Positions 23,576-35,698 of a DNA stretch of 64,000 bases are shown here, piece by piece. The notes under the pieces were generated by a model. The model did not search any database and was not told the DNA's origin. It worked only from the letters and a program-made list of their open reading frames with translations. The DNA comes from Prinsepia uniflora. Lineage: Eukaryota; Streptophyta; Magnoliopsida; Rosales; Rosaceae. Every line of letters begins with the position of its first letter. Within the stretch, counting starts at the first letter, position 1. The translations under genes and the position numbers were made by a program. Where the stretch lies: assembly GCA_032719365.1 (NCBI GenBank), contig CM064866.1, positions 79,749,227 through 79,813,226 on the forward strand, in the 5' to 3' direction.

Positions 23576-26564
23576 TGTCAGGGCCCACCCCTAATCCCCC
23601 GGGATTAAGGGCTAAACCCCGCTCCCGTCTAACGTACGCATGACACAAGGGCTAAACAACCGCCTAACCTCCGTGTGACACGTAAGTCGGACAAGGGAGT
23701 TCCAGACCAACCACCTCAACAACCTCAAACTTCCCAGAGTGCACAGAGCCTACTGTGGATTTGGCATGTGATGTCTCCATCTCTCTCAACCGACAGCCCG
23801 CACCACAGTAACCTGGAGGGTATCGAAAACACGAAAAGACTGTGAGTGGACCAAAATAAAAGTCAAGTTCAAAACAGTTATCAGAAAACACATACATTTA
23901 TACCCTCCATTTTGAAAACCAATGCATGCATATCTATTTCATATCATAAAACCATGTACGAAAACCAAAGCACATTTTACCTTTTTCCACAACCCGGGCC
24001 TCAGCCCCAATATCACCAAAAGCCATTATAACCAATAAAAACCATTTCATCCGGGCTACCGCCCAAAACATCACCATCAAGTCTCAGTGAAAACCCAAAA
24101 CACATTTAAAACCACATTCTCATTCATCGAACCTGCTGGATCTATCCGAGTCTTTAAACTCCCGAGTCTTTAAACTCAATCCAGGCCTTAATCATATCCG
24201 AGTCTTTAAACTCCCGAGTCTTTAAACTCAAGGCCTACGGGGGAAAATCAATATATCCGAGTCTTTAAACTCCCGAGTCTTTAAACTCAATCCGGGTCTT
24301 TAAACCCAATCCGGCCGGTCCCCCGTCACATATATCCGGGTCTTTAAACCCAATATCCAGATCCAGCAAATCCAATCCCAAAACCGTTTAAAATCATTTT
24401 CCATTTCCATATCCAAACCCGAATCCGAAACCACTGGTCTGATGCCCTTCCGGCATCCATAACCGTCATTCCGAATCCAGACCCAGAACTCATTTCCTTC
24501 TCATTTTCCGGTCCGAGTCCGCAACCATCATTCCGTAAGCTAGCATCCGGAATAACCATTCCGAACCCAAACTCGAAATCCGCTTCAAATCCCGAATCGA
24601 ATCCCGAATCGTCACCCGGAATTCCGATTCCGAAACCCGCAATCTCATTTTCGAAAACACCTTTGAATTGGGCCTCCAGCCCGGAAATACTTTTCAAAAT
24701 CCTTTACTTTCCTTAAAATCCGGCCGTTAAAATCAGGTTTCGTAAAACGTGTAAACTGTCATTTTCCTCGAAAAACGTGCACAAACCATAAATCAAATCA
24801 TAGAAGCTAGTATAGAAATCATATAAAACATATATGCATGCATCAAGAGTTAGGAAGCAAAGTCCACTCACAGACCATTTCAGCGTCGCCTCGATACGCG
24901 CGCACTTACGCCGTCCCCGGCCAGTTTGCTATCCTCGGCTTTCCCAAACCTGTCCAAATTCCATAACGAGGTTACTAACTACTTCACGCTACTCATACTA
25001 AAACCCCATAGCTTTCCCGAATTTCTAACGTACTTAAAACGGGACCCTAGACCTTTAACCCCGCAGAATTACTCCGAAACGACGTCCGAAGAACCCGAAA
25101 CTTAATCCATTGGATTCGTTATAACATTTAGAACAAAAACGTAGTTGGACGCTTCACCAGGAACCGCTGCACGCGCCCCCACGCGCCGCCCAAAGTGGCT
25201 GCTCGTGGGCCTCACGCGCCAGCTACAGTGCCATCTTCAACCTGTGCTGAACCGGCCGCCACAGGCTGAACCGGCGAGAATCCTTCTCCGTCGTCCGGCC
25301 ACCGTTCTCCTCCCTTTCTTCACCATTCTCAACGTCCAGACCTACTCTATCCATCCCCATCCTTCAATCACCTCAACACGGCCCCATACTTGTCGACTCA
25401 AGCTCGAAACCAGACGGCCCGTAATCCCCTGTTCCACACTCCGGCCACCCAGGTCCTCCCCCGTCACGGTGGCGACACCAGAACACTTCTAGGACCCCAC
25501 TAAGTCTCACACAACTCACCAAAAACCCCGACTCGTACTTAAAACTCACGACTTTCAAATTGAAACAAAACAGAAAAACAGAGGAATTGGAAATTACCTC
25601 TCCTGCCGCTCACCGCCGTGGACTCCGCCGCGTCCCTAGGTATCCACACACCTCCTCCGTCCTCCGCGCACCACCTGCCGCTTCCCTTGATTAAGTACAC
25701 GACCGCACTACCGCACCTCCACCCCAACTCCTCTCTATTTCTCTGGTTTTTCCACGTGAGTTCTCACTTCACACACACATGAGCACTGCATCTCCCAATC
25801 TCCTCAACACCACCCTGCACTCTGAACCTCCCTCTGATCACACTCCCCTACTCACAAGCTCACACTTGCCCGGCCGTCGATCGATTTCACCCCTCAGCCT
25901 CACTCTCTGTTTTTTTCCTCTTCGAAGAACACGGCTGCACATTTTTAAAATACCCGTGCACATTTGTGTAGAAACCACTACACACCCACCACGCGTCACA
26001 ATCCACTCCACACACTCCCACATGGCCTAATCCCAGCCGTCCATTCCTTTCCTTCTGTGCACAAATCCCAATGTGCCACAATGACCAAAATACCCTTCTT
26101 TTTAACTCATATTTACGATTTAACCAAAACTTCCTAGACCCGTAACTCTCGCCCCGTAAGTCCGATGAAGACGTGCCGCCTGTCATCGAACTCAGGACGA
26201 CGGAATCTATCTAACCATCCTAGGTCAACCTACCAAAACTCGATTATTCAAAAAGTCAACTTTTCCCCTTAATTTACCCAAATTACAGTTATGCCCTCGA
26301 CCTTCCGAACATCACAACTTCCTCCTCGGATGTCGGAATCGGGCGTACCACTTGCCTATGGATTCGTGACGTCTTAAACTACGTCCTGGTCACTGGTCAA
26401 CACCCATTTGACCACCCGAACTAAAGTCAACATTTTGCCCGAACCAGGGGCAAAATCGTCATTCTACACTTACGGACCTATCGGGACCAACTAACCACCT
26501 TTTAGCCTCGCTAATCTCACCTTAATCACGCTACTAATCCCGACTCTCGGGACGGGTTGTTACA
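23576..26564 (-). repeat. Family A solo LTR, 2989 bp
   Basis: On the minus strand it starts tgtaacaacccgtcccgag (26564) and ends gggccctgaca (23576), with a perfect duplication ctcgg at 23571-23575 and 26565-26569. The gtttaaagactcggga subrepeats appear as their complement at about 24140-24350. It interrupts element D. The 117-residue ORF at 24344-24697 (minus) falls in subrepeat-adjacent LTR sequence and is not called a gene. Confidence 0.9.
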
Positions 26565-26569
26565 CTCGG

Positions 26570-27566
26570 TCCATTCTTCAGCCGAAAGTAAGGGGAAAGC
26601 CATCCACCATTCCTGACCTCAAATTCTTGCTCTTACTCCATCTCCAGCTCTTTGGAAGGGACTCCGTTGCAACTCATCATACCCAACTTTAGCTCCTTAT
26701 TTTCTTTTCGGAGCAAAGTTGTGGGGGCATATGATAGTAAAAACCATTCAAGCCTCAAATAGCTGGATTTCTGCCCTTGTTGAGTTTTCCACTTACAAAA
26801 ACTTCACCAAGTGCTCGGAAGGACTGATGGAAAGTCTGCATCTGCTGGATGACCTTGATAAGCCATAACAACCAGGAAATGGCCTCGAGCAGACTTGGAA
26901 GGCAATTCAGGACTTGACTTATTCTCTGAAGGAAAGCAAGCTTCTGTTTTTATGTTCTTCTTCAAGATGGTGACAATTGTCAAATACACTTGAGCGCTCA
27001 GCTACTCCTTGACCAAGCTTTTGGAAGGTCTTCCACCGTCCAAGCTTTTTGAGAATAAAAGTTTCCACCTCAACTGATGACCAAAGGAGGAAGTCTTTGT
27101 ATTGTCCACTAGCTGGATTTTTTCCCTTAAATTGAATATCCTCCCCTCGAAATGGACTCTGGCTACGCGAACCACCGTGCTCCCACAGAGCGAAGTTTCC
27201 TGAATTTCTCCAAGTATAGACCTTGCCGCATCTTAAAATGATCGCCTTGGAAAAATAAATAAGTCGTCGCTTGAATCATTGCCAGCGGATGCCCAGAGCT
27301 ATCATGAGTATGCCAAAAACGTAGGACTAATAGTATATAAAATTTTATATATTGCATCTACAATTGACACAATCTTTGGTAACCGCTTCCATTCACGTGC
27401 TCCACTCCGCACGCGAGCAAAATACCTCATGGCAAGGGTCAAGCGCAACATGACATATGACCAACTCGAACTGCCAACTTCAGCCTCCAATCCGAGCTCA
27501 ACGTATGACGCATCTCCATTGGCACTAACATGGGCGTCGTCAAAGGCGGGCCTTGCCTGCCTGATG
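26570..27566. other. Element D internal sequence, no gene recognised
   Basis: Resumes element D between the nested family A LTR and the gag-only element. There is an ORF of 108 residues at 27279-27605 (+) that runs into the next LTR, so its end is accidental. No gag, protease, reverse transcriptase or integrase motif is visible. The element continues at 35246-35698. Confidence 0.6.
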
Positions 27567-27571
27567 TACCA

Positions 27572-30569
27572 TGTAACAACCCGTCCCGAGAATTGGGATA
27601 AGTAGAGTGATTAAGGTGTGATTAGTAAGGTTAATCAAGGGTTAGGTGGTCCCGAGGGGTCCGGGAACTTAGAATGACGATTTTGCCCTGGGTCGGGCAG
27701 AAATGTTGACTTTTATTTCGGGTGGTCAAATGGGAGTTGACCAGTGACCAGGACGTAGTTGCGGACGTTACGAATCCGTAGGCAGGTGGCACGCTCGATT
27801 CCGACATCCGAGGAGGAAGTTGTGATGTTCGGAAGATTGAGGGCATAACCGTAATTTGGCGAAATTAGGGGGGGAAACGTTGACTTTTTATACGAACGGG
27901 TTTTGGTAAGTTGACCTAAGACTGTTAGATAGATCTCGTCGTCCCGAGTTCGATGACAGGCGGCACGTATTCATCGGACGTACGATGTGGGAGTTACAGG
28001 TCTAGAAAGGTAGTGGCAAAGTTGTAATTTTGGGTAAAACAGAAGGGCATTTTGGTCTTTTGTGCTCTGGGATGTGTGCAACAGATAAGGACAGATGAAG
28101 GGTTGAGATTGAGCCACATGTGAGATGAAGGGTAGGATTGGTGACACGTGGAGGAGGTCTGGTTGGTTCTAGGGAGTGCACGGTCCAATTATTTGGGGTG
28201 CACCCGTGTATGTGTGTTGTGTGTGTGTTCGAAGAACTGGAAATAGAGAGTGAATAATTGAGAGTGAGTGATCAATTTTGTGTGCGGGTGAGACTCTGGT
28301 GAGTTGTGAGAGTGAAAGGAAGAAGAGAGGAGGTTGGTGATCGAGTTTGGGACTGAGATCGTGCACGGAGACACGGCGGAGGAAGGCGGTGAGTTCTGAG
28401 AAAACAGAGGAGCCGTGGGACTGTGGCGGTGGTTGTGCCATGTGGTGGCTCAATCCAAGCCAATAGCAAGCGCAGACGACTGCAGGGGACTCAACGATCA
28501 CCGTGGCACACGGCGGTGCAGACGGCGGAGCGAGTATCGAAGGTATACCCTGATTCCCCTGTTTTTCCCGTTTTTCTTGTTTTCAAAAGTCGTGGACCTA
28601 GGGCGAGAGTCGAGGGATTTGGAGGTTAGAGTGAGACTTCTGGAGGTCCCAAGAGTCGACTGAGTGTGTTGCCGTGACGGAGGAGTACACGGTGGAGGCT
28701 ATACGAAAGAGAGTACCTGTGTGCTCTGTTTTGCCGTGATGTTCAAACGGGAAGTCGTGACGTGTGGGGTTGAGTCGACGGTTATGGTGAGTGGTACGAG
28801 GCTCAGGGAGGTCCTAGGCGTCGTCTAGGGTGGTTATTGTGACGGGAGAAGACCTGGGTGGCCGGAATAGGAAACAGGGGATAGTTTGGGTTTTGATTTT
28901 GAGCTCGAGTCGACGGGTTAGGGACAGTGTTGAGGTGTTTGAGTGAGGGAACTGGATTGCTTAGGATTGGACGAAGAGGATGGTGAAGAGAGGGAGGAAA
29001 ATGGTGCAGGCACGGCGGTGAACCGCTCTCGCCGGTTCAAACAGCAGGCACTGTATCGAGCCCGGTCTACGTGAGGTAGACGGTGACACTGTAGCAGGCG
29101 CGTGAGGGCCACGCGCAGCCACTTTGGGCGGCGCGTGGAGGCGCGTGCGGCGGTTCTGGGAGAAACGGTCAACATAGTTTTTGGTCTAGGAGTTGTTGTG
29201 AGTTCAATGGAGTTGGTTTCGGGTTAATCGGAAGTCGTTTGAGTGTAGTTCCGCGAGGGTGAATGTGTAGGGTCCCGGGGTTTTAAGTCTTTGGTCCGGG
29301 GATTTTTTGAGAGCATTTAGGAGAGTGTTGGTAGACGTATTAGTGACGTAATTTGACGGTGTTTGACAGGATCGGGATTTCCCGAGGAAGCCGAGGAACG
29401 GGCTGGACGTTCGGGACGCGAGTAGGGCTCAGTACTGTGAGTGGACCCTTTCTTTAAACTCGAGCATGCATAACTGTTTTCTATAATTGTTTTATGATTT
29501 TGATTATGATTCTATGTTTATTGAATATGTTTTGGTTTATTTTACATGATTGCACGTTTTTCAAGAATGTTCGGTTTTTAGCACGTTTTACGAGAAAGTG
29601 GTTTGTTTCTGAAATGGATGCAATGGTTTTGGAATTTCAATTGATAAGTGGTTTTCATTGGTTATAAAGGGATTTTGGAACATGAGTTCGATAATAAAGG
29701 TTTTCGGGTTTAGAAACAGATTTTGGATTCGGGTTTGGATGTGGAATGGTACATGGTTTTCAAATGGTTTTGAGATTGGATTTGCTGGATCTGGATATTG
29801 GGTTTAAAGACCCGGATATATGTGACGGGGGACCGGCCGGATTGGGTTTAAAGACCCGGATTGAGTTTAAAGACTCGGGAGTTTAAAGACTCGGATATAT
29901 ATTGATTTTCCCCCGTAGGCCTTGAGTTTAAAGACTCGGGAGTTTAAAGACTCGGATATGATTAAGGCCTGGATTGAGTTTAAAGACTCGGGAGTTTAAC
30001 GACTCGGATAGGTCCAGCAGGTTTGATCGGGAAAATGATGATTTGGGGATTATGGTTTTGATACGGTTTCTGATACTCATGTTATGGTTTCTTATGGTAT
30101 TTTATAGTGTTTCTGTTTCTTATGATGTTAAGAATGATTCTTTTGTTAATGTGTTTTTAACTGTTGGTTATGCATGTGGTTTCAAAACGGAGGGTTTAAC
30201 TCGGTTTTCTTATAAATGGTTTTGAAACTTTTGTACCTTCTGGTCCACTCACATTTTCTGTTTTAATTGCCCTCCAGGTTGTGGAGCTAGCGCGGGGTCT
30301 TGACGTCGAGGCAGAGTCTGAGGCATAGAAGTGACGTGAGGGTTCCCAGAGTAGAGTAAAGGCTTCTGTGTGCGTGTACTTTCTCGGTTTTTATTTTTCT
30401 TGTAATGTAGTGCTATGCTCTGTAAACGATAAGGATTTTTGGGATATTTTGAAATTACTCCTGCGTTTGACTGGGTTCGAGTGAGTGTTCCTTAGGTGTT
30501 GTGTCGGGGAGTCAGACGGGAGCGGGATTTACCTCGGGTTTCGGGGTGAAACCGGGGTGGGTCCTGACA
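27572..30569 (+). repeat. 5' LTR of the gag-only element
   Basis: Starts tgtaacaacccgtcccgaga, ends gggtcctgaca. Contains gtttaaagactcgg subrepeats at about 29798-30010. Compared with the 3' LTR I see changes near 27631, 27787, 28252, 28440, 28708 and 29999, and a G run of seven rather than six near 27870. Small ORFs on either strand appear in both LTRs only because the LTRs are near-identical. Confidence 0.93.
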
Positions 30570-30571
30570 AT

Positions 30572-30583
30572 TGGTATCAGAGC
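30572..30583 (+). other. Primer-binding site, initiator Met tRNA type
   Basis: tggtatcagagc, two bases after the 5' LTR, matches the complement of the 3' end of plant initiator methionine tRNA. Confidence 0.9.
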
Positions 30584-30676
30584 ATAGGTTTGTCGGGTTT
30601 GTGGGGTTTGTTGGTTTGTGAGGTTGTGTTTCAGTTGTTTAACTACTTCTATGCCTCTTTCAGTGTGCGGTTGACG

Positions 30677-31780
30677 ATGCCTCCGAGACGTAGACCCTCT
30701 CCACAACCTGAAGAAGTAGCCAGAGAGACGGAGAGTGCCACGATTGAGCGAGCCCAGCGGCTCGGGGCTACTACTTTTAGTGGTGGGGCTGATCCTGAGG
30801 AAGCCCAGAGGTGGATTACTAGACTGGAGCGGATTTTTGCGGTGATGCATTGTCCGCCGGAGGAGCGAGTATTGTTGGCCGCATTTTTGCTGGATGGTGC
30901 GGCGTACGAGTGGTGGTATACCCTCGAGTTGTCTGGTTGGGATGTTCACAGTGTGACTTGGGAGACGTTTAGGGAACGGTTTCTGGAACAGTATTATCCT
31001 CGTTCTTTCCGGGATGCCAAGGAGGCGGAGTTTCTGCAGCTCCAGCAGGGGAATATGACAGTGGCAGAGTATGAACGGAAGTTTCAGATGTTGTCTCGGT
31101 TTGCTCCTGCCTTTGTGGCCACTGAAGCCGAGAAATGCCGTAGGTTTGAGTTGGGCTTGCGTGGTGAGATTCGAGCCGTAGTGACGGCTGGATCTTTTGC
31201 TACCCTCCGAGATCTGTCGGATGCTGCGGTGCGAGTTGAGGCTAGTTTGCCGGTGCGACGCCGGGAACTATCTATTCCTGGAGCTTCGAGCCAGCGGACA
31301 CCGAAAAGAGGTAACTTCGGTGGATCGTCCTCGTCGGGCGATGATCGTTTTGGTAGGCCTGGTAGTGCCCAGAGTTCAGGATTTTGGGGTTACCGAGTAC
31401 CGCCGATTCCGCAAGCGAGTGCGACGTCGGTAGCGTCCACAGGGAGACCGAGCAGTGGACCAGGCTGGAATGTGTGTTTCTACTGTGGGGAGCGAGGTCA
31501 TTTCCGACGTGAGTGTCCACTGTTGCCACAGGAAGGTGGTGTAGGTAGAGGAGTAGCGGAGTCCGGACAGAGTACAGCATCAGGGACAGCGGGCACTAGA
31601 GGAGGTGGTGGCACAGCCACGAGTAGTTCGAGGGGACGTGGTAGAGCGTCAGGATCTCAGGCCCGGGTGTTCTCGATGATTCAGCAGGAGGGTCAGTCGA
31701 CACCAGATACGGAGACAGGTACTTGTTTTACTTTTGGTTGTCCTGTTGGTTTGGTGTTTGGATTTCGGGGTAGAGTCTAG
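30677..31780 (+). CDS. gag: Retrotransposon Gag (Ty3 type), 367 residues
   Basis: Capsid/nucleocapsid protein of the gag-only element; it should package element RNA into particles. The frame is open upstream to 30485, inside the LTR. I chose ATG 30677 because it lies past the primer site and begins MPPRRRPSPQ, a common Ty3 Gag opening. Residues about 43-145 form the retrotransposon gag domain, with WW at 79-80, TWETFRERFLEQYYP at 94-108 and MTVAEYERKF at 127-136. A Ser/Gly-rich linker leads to a zinc knuckle CFYCGERGHFRREC (267-280, CX2CX4HX4C). Residues 331-350 (VFSMIQQEG...TPDTETGT) resemble the lead-in to a Ty3 protease, but the frame stops at 367 before any D(S/T/P)GA active site. So pol appears deleted at the Gag-protease boundary. 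Confidence 0.9.
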   Translation: MPPRRRPSPQPEEVARETESATIERAQRLGATTFSGGADPEEAQRWITRLERIFAVMHCPPEERVLLAAFLLDGAAYEWWYTLELSGWDVHSVTWETFRERFLEQYYPRSFRDAKEAEFLQLQQGNMTVAEYERKFQMLSRFAPAFVATEAEKCRRFELGLRGEIRAVVTAGSFATLRDLSDAAVRVEASLPVRRRELSIPGASSQRTPKRGNFGGSSSSGDDRFGRPGSAQSSGFWGYRVPPIPQASATSVASTGRPSSGPGWNVCFYCGERGHFRRECPLLPQEGGVGRGVAESGQSTASGTAGTRGGGGTATSSSRGRGRASGSQARVFSMIQQEGQSTPDTETGTCFTFGCPVGLVFGFRGRV

Positions 31781-32243
31781 GAGTTAAGTTCCGTAGGAGG
31801 GTGACGGAAGGTATGGGAAAGGAGTGACTATAACTGATCGATTGGAGACTGTGGAAGGAGAGAACCCACAAGCTAGAGTTTGCCTTTAGGACTTTGTGAA
31901 GTTAGTCCGACCGTGGCCGGAATAGTAGCCGAGGGAGATGGGTGGTTGTATACGAGGAGGTACTCTATGACTTCTGTCGGGTACTGTGACATGAGGTATT
32001 GTATAATACCTTTGTTTTCTGTTCATAGAGTTTCCCTTGCGTACACCATGTAGTTGGTACATAGCTAGGGTTGGCTGTGGTGACAGTAGTGGGGGATGGA
32101 GTGAAATACCCAAGGTGGAGATGATAGACAGAGTGTTTAGGAGAAGCTGTTGCTGCTCTAGTGTGGATACCGGGTAGGAGACCCTAGGTGTCGGGAACTA
32201 GCTGTGGAATTTCGGGGACGAAATTCTTTTTAGGTGGGTAGAT
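31781..32243 (+). other. 3' untranslated region and polypurine tract of the gag-only element
   Basis: About 460 bases with no open gene and no recognisable pol remnant. The end contains tttcggggacgaaattcttt followed by taggtgggtaga just before the 3' LTR, the usual arrangement at the 3' end of plant Ty3 elements. Confidence 0.75.
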
Positions 32244-35240
32244 TGTAACAACCCGTCCCGAGAATTGGGATAAGTAGAGTGATTAAGGTGTGATTAGTAA
32301 GGTTAATCAAGAGTTAGGTGGTCCCGAGGGGTCCGGGAACTTAGAATGACGATTTTGCCCTGGGTCGGGCAGAAATGTTGACTTTTATTTCGGGTGGTCA
32401 AATGGGAGTTGACCAGTGACCAGGACGTAGTTGCGGACGTTACGAATCCGTAGGCAGGTGGCACGCCCGATTCCGACATCCGAGGAGGAAGTTGTGATGT
32501 TCGGAAGATTGAGGGCATAACCGTAATTTGGCGAAATTAGGGGGGAAACGTTGACTTTTTATACGAACGGGTTTTGGTAAGTTGACCTAAGACTGTTAGA
32601 TAGATCTCGTCGTCCCGAGTTCGATGACAGGCGGCACGTATTCATCGGACGTACGATGTGGGAGTTACAGGTCTAGAAAGGTAGTGGCAAAGTTGTAATT
32701 TTGGGTAAAACAGAAGGGCATTTTGGTCTTTTGTGCTCTGGGATGTGTGCAACAGATAAGGACAGATGAAGGGTTGAGATTGAGCCACATGTGAGATGAA
32801 GGGTAGGATTGGTGACACGTGGAGGAGGTCTGGTTGGTTCTAGGGAGTGCACGGTCCAATTATTTGGGGTGCACCCGTGTATGTGTGTTGTGTGTGTGTT
32901 CGAAGAACTGGAAATAGAGAGTGAAGAATTGAGAGTGAGTGATCAATTTTGTGTGCGGGTGAGACTCTGGTGAGTTGTGAGAGTGAAAGGAAGAAGAGAG
33001 GAGGTTGGTGATCGAGTTTGGGACTGAGATCGTGCACGGAGACACGGCGGAGGAAGGCGGTGAGTTCTGAGAAAACAGAGGAGCCGTGGGACTGTGGCGG
33101 TGGTTGTGCCGTGTGGTGGCTCAATCCAAGCCAATAGCAAGCGCAGACGACTGCAGGGGACTCAACGATCACCGTGGCACACGGCGGTGCAGACGGCGGA
33201 GCGAGTATCGAAGGTATACCCTGATTCCCCTGTTTTTCCCGTTTTTCTTGTTTTCAAAAGTCGTGGACCTAGGGCGAGAGTCGAGGGATTTGGAGGTTAG
33301 AGTGAGACTTCTGGAGGTCCCAAGAGTCGACTGAGTGTGTTGCCGTGACGGAGGAGTACACGGTGGAGGCTATACGAAATAGAGTACCTGTGTGCTCTGT
33401 TTTGCCGTGATGTTCAAACGGGAAGTCGTGACGTGTGGGGTTGAGTCGACGGTTATGGTGAGTGGTACGAGGCTCAGGGAGGTCCTAGGCGTCGTCTAGG
33501 GTGGTTATTGTGACGGGAGAAGACCTGGGTGGCCGGAATAGGAAACAGGGGATAGTTTGGGTTTTGATTTTGAGCTCGAGTCGACGGGTTAGGGACAGTG
33601 TTGAGGTGTTTGAGTGAGGGAACTGGATTGCTTAGGATTGGACGAAGAGGATGGTGAAGAGAGGGAGGAAAATGGTGCAGGCACGGCGGTGAACCGCTCT
33701 CGCCGGTTCAAACAGCAGGCACTGTATCGAGCCCGGTCTACGTGAGGTAGACGGTGACACTGTAGCAGGCGCGTGAGGGCCACGCGCAGCCACTTTGGGC
33801 GGCGCGTGGAGGCGCGTGCGGCGGTTCTGGGAGAAACGGTCAACATAGTTTTTGGTCTAGGAGTTGTTGTGAGTTCAATGGAGTTGGTTTCGGGTTAATC
33901 GGAAGTCGTTTGAGTGTAGTTCCGCGAGGGTGAATGTGTAGGGTCCCGGGGTTTTAAGTCTTTGGTCCGGGGATTTTTTGAGAGCATTTAGGAGAGTGTT
34001 GGTAGACGTATTAGTGACGTAATTTGACGGTGTTTGACAGGATCGGGATTTCCCGAGGAAGCCGAGGAACGGGCTGGACGTTCGGGACGCGAGTAGGGCT
34101 CAGTACTGTGAGTGGACCCTTTCTTTAAACTCGAGCATGCATAACTGTTTTCTATAATTGTTTTATGATTTTGATTATGATTCTATGTTTATTGAATATG
34201 TTTTGGTTTATTTTACATGATTGCACGTTTTTCAAGAATGTTCGGTTTTTAGCACGTTTTACGAGAAAGTGGTTTGTTTCTGAAATGGATGCAATGGTTT
34301 TGGAATTTCAATTGATAAGTGGTTTTCATTGGTTATAAAGGGATTTTGGAACATGAGTTCGATAATAAAGGTTTTCGGGTTTAGAAACAGATTTTGGATT
34401 CGGGTTTGGATGTGGAATGGTACATGGTTTTCAAATGGTTTTGAGATTGGATTTGCTGGATCTGGATATTGGGTTTAAAGACCCGGATATATGTGACGGG
34501 GGACCGGCCGGATTGGGTTTAAAGACCCGGATTGAGTTTAAAGACTCGGGAGTTTAAAGACTCGGATATATATTGATTTTCCCCCGTAGGCCTTGAGTTT
34601 AAAGACTCGGGAGTTTAAAGACTCGGATATGATTAAGGCCTGGATTGAGTTTAAAGACTCGGGAGTTTAAAGACTCGGATAGGTCCAGCAGGTTTGATCG
34701 GGAAAATGATGATTTGGGGATTATGGTTTTGATACGGTTTCTGATACTCATGTTATGGTTTCTTATGGTATTTTATAGTGTTTCTGTTTCTTATGATGTT
34801 AAGAATGATTCTTTTGTTAATGTGTTTTTAACTGTTGGTTATGCATGTGGTTTCAAAACGGAGGGTTTAACTCGGTTTTCTTATAAATGGTTTTGAAACT
34901 TTTGTACCTTCTGGTCCACTCACATTTTCTGTTTTAATTGCCCTCCAGGTTGTGGAGCTAGCGCGGGGTCTTGACGTCGAGGCAGAGTCTGAGGCATAGA
35001 AGTGACGTGAGGGTTCCCAGAGTAGAGTAAAGGCTTCTGTGTGCGTGTACTTTCTCGGTTTTTATTTTTCTTGTAATGTAGTGCTATGCTCTGTAAACGA
35101 TAAGGATTTTTGGGATATTTTGAAATTACTCCTGCGTTTGACTGGGTTCGAGTGAGTGTTCCTTAGGTGTTGTGTCGGGGAGTCAGACGGGAGCGGGATT
35201 TACCTCGGGTTTCGGGGTGAAACCGGGGTGGGTCCTGACA
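32244..35240 (+). repeat. 3' LTR of the gag-only element
   Basis: Near-identical to the 5' LTR; starts tgtaacaaccc and ends ggtcctgaca, followed by the target repeat tacca. Confidence 0.93.
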
Positions 35241-35245
35241 TACCA

Positions 35246-35698
35246 CCCAGTAGCGAACATGTGGAGATGTTTCCTCGGTGATTAGGCAAAACTCAACCAG
35301 CGTTGGCCCACTACTGACTCTCAAACTAAAGCCCGACGCACGGCACCTTCTGAAGCAGTCAACTGACATCCTCTCAAGCCAATTTGTGCCTAACATGTGG
35401 TGAATTAAGGAGGTTACAAACTCCTAGATTATTTGGTGAATTAACCTCAAATGATCCATTAACCAAGTCCAAGCCGGGAGGTACAACACAAATACATATC
35501 GGACCCCAAGACCTAAAGCATATTTATGTCATTTTGATGTGACATTTCGAACTCAATGGAATTTAGTATACACAAGAACAACGGTACAATGAAATTGAAG
35601 ATCGAGTGGAGTCTTATTCCCATATATAATTTATTGGGACCACAATACAAATTACATCCCTTAAGATTCTCTGAATTCCTAAGCGATGTGGGAGCATT
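35246..35698 (+). other. Element D internal 3' part
   Basis: Continues element D after the gag-only insertion, ending in gatgtgggagcatt just before the 3' LTR, a weak polypurine tract. No coding sequence recognised. Confidence 0.6.

Larger units (their letters stand above)
27572..35240 (+). mobile_element. Gag-only Ty3-type retrotransposon (TR-GAG-like), young and intact
   Basis: 7669 bp: 5' LTR 27572-30569 (2998 bp), internal region 30570-32243 (1674 bp), 3' LTR 32244-35240 (2997 bp). A perfect target duplication tacca lies at 27567-27571 and 35241-35245. It has an initiator-Met primer site, one gag gene, and a polypurine tract, but no protease, reverse transcriptase or integrase. It therefore needs enzymes from an autonomous partner. 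By eye the LTRs differ at about six substitutions plus one G-run indel. The LTRs are family A. This fits the described class of terminal-repeat retrotransposons with a GAG domain; the subfamily is not known to me. Confidence 0.92.

Noticed and set aside
28169..28501. Repeated 110-residue ORF also present at 32840-33172
   Set aside because: Its conservation only reflects near-identical LTRs of one young element; other family A LTRs do not keep it.
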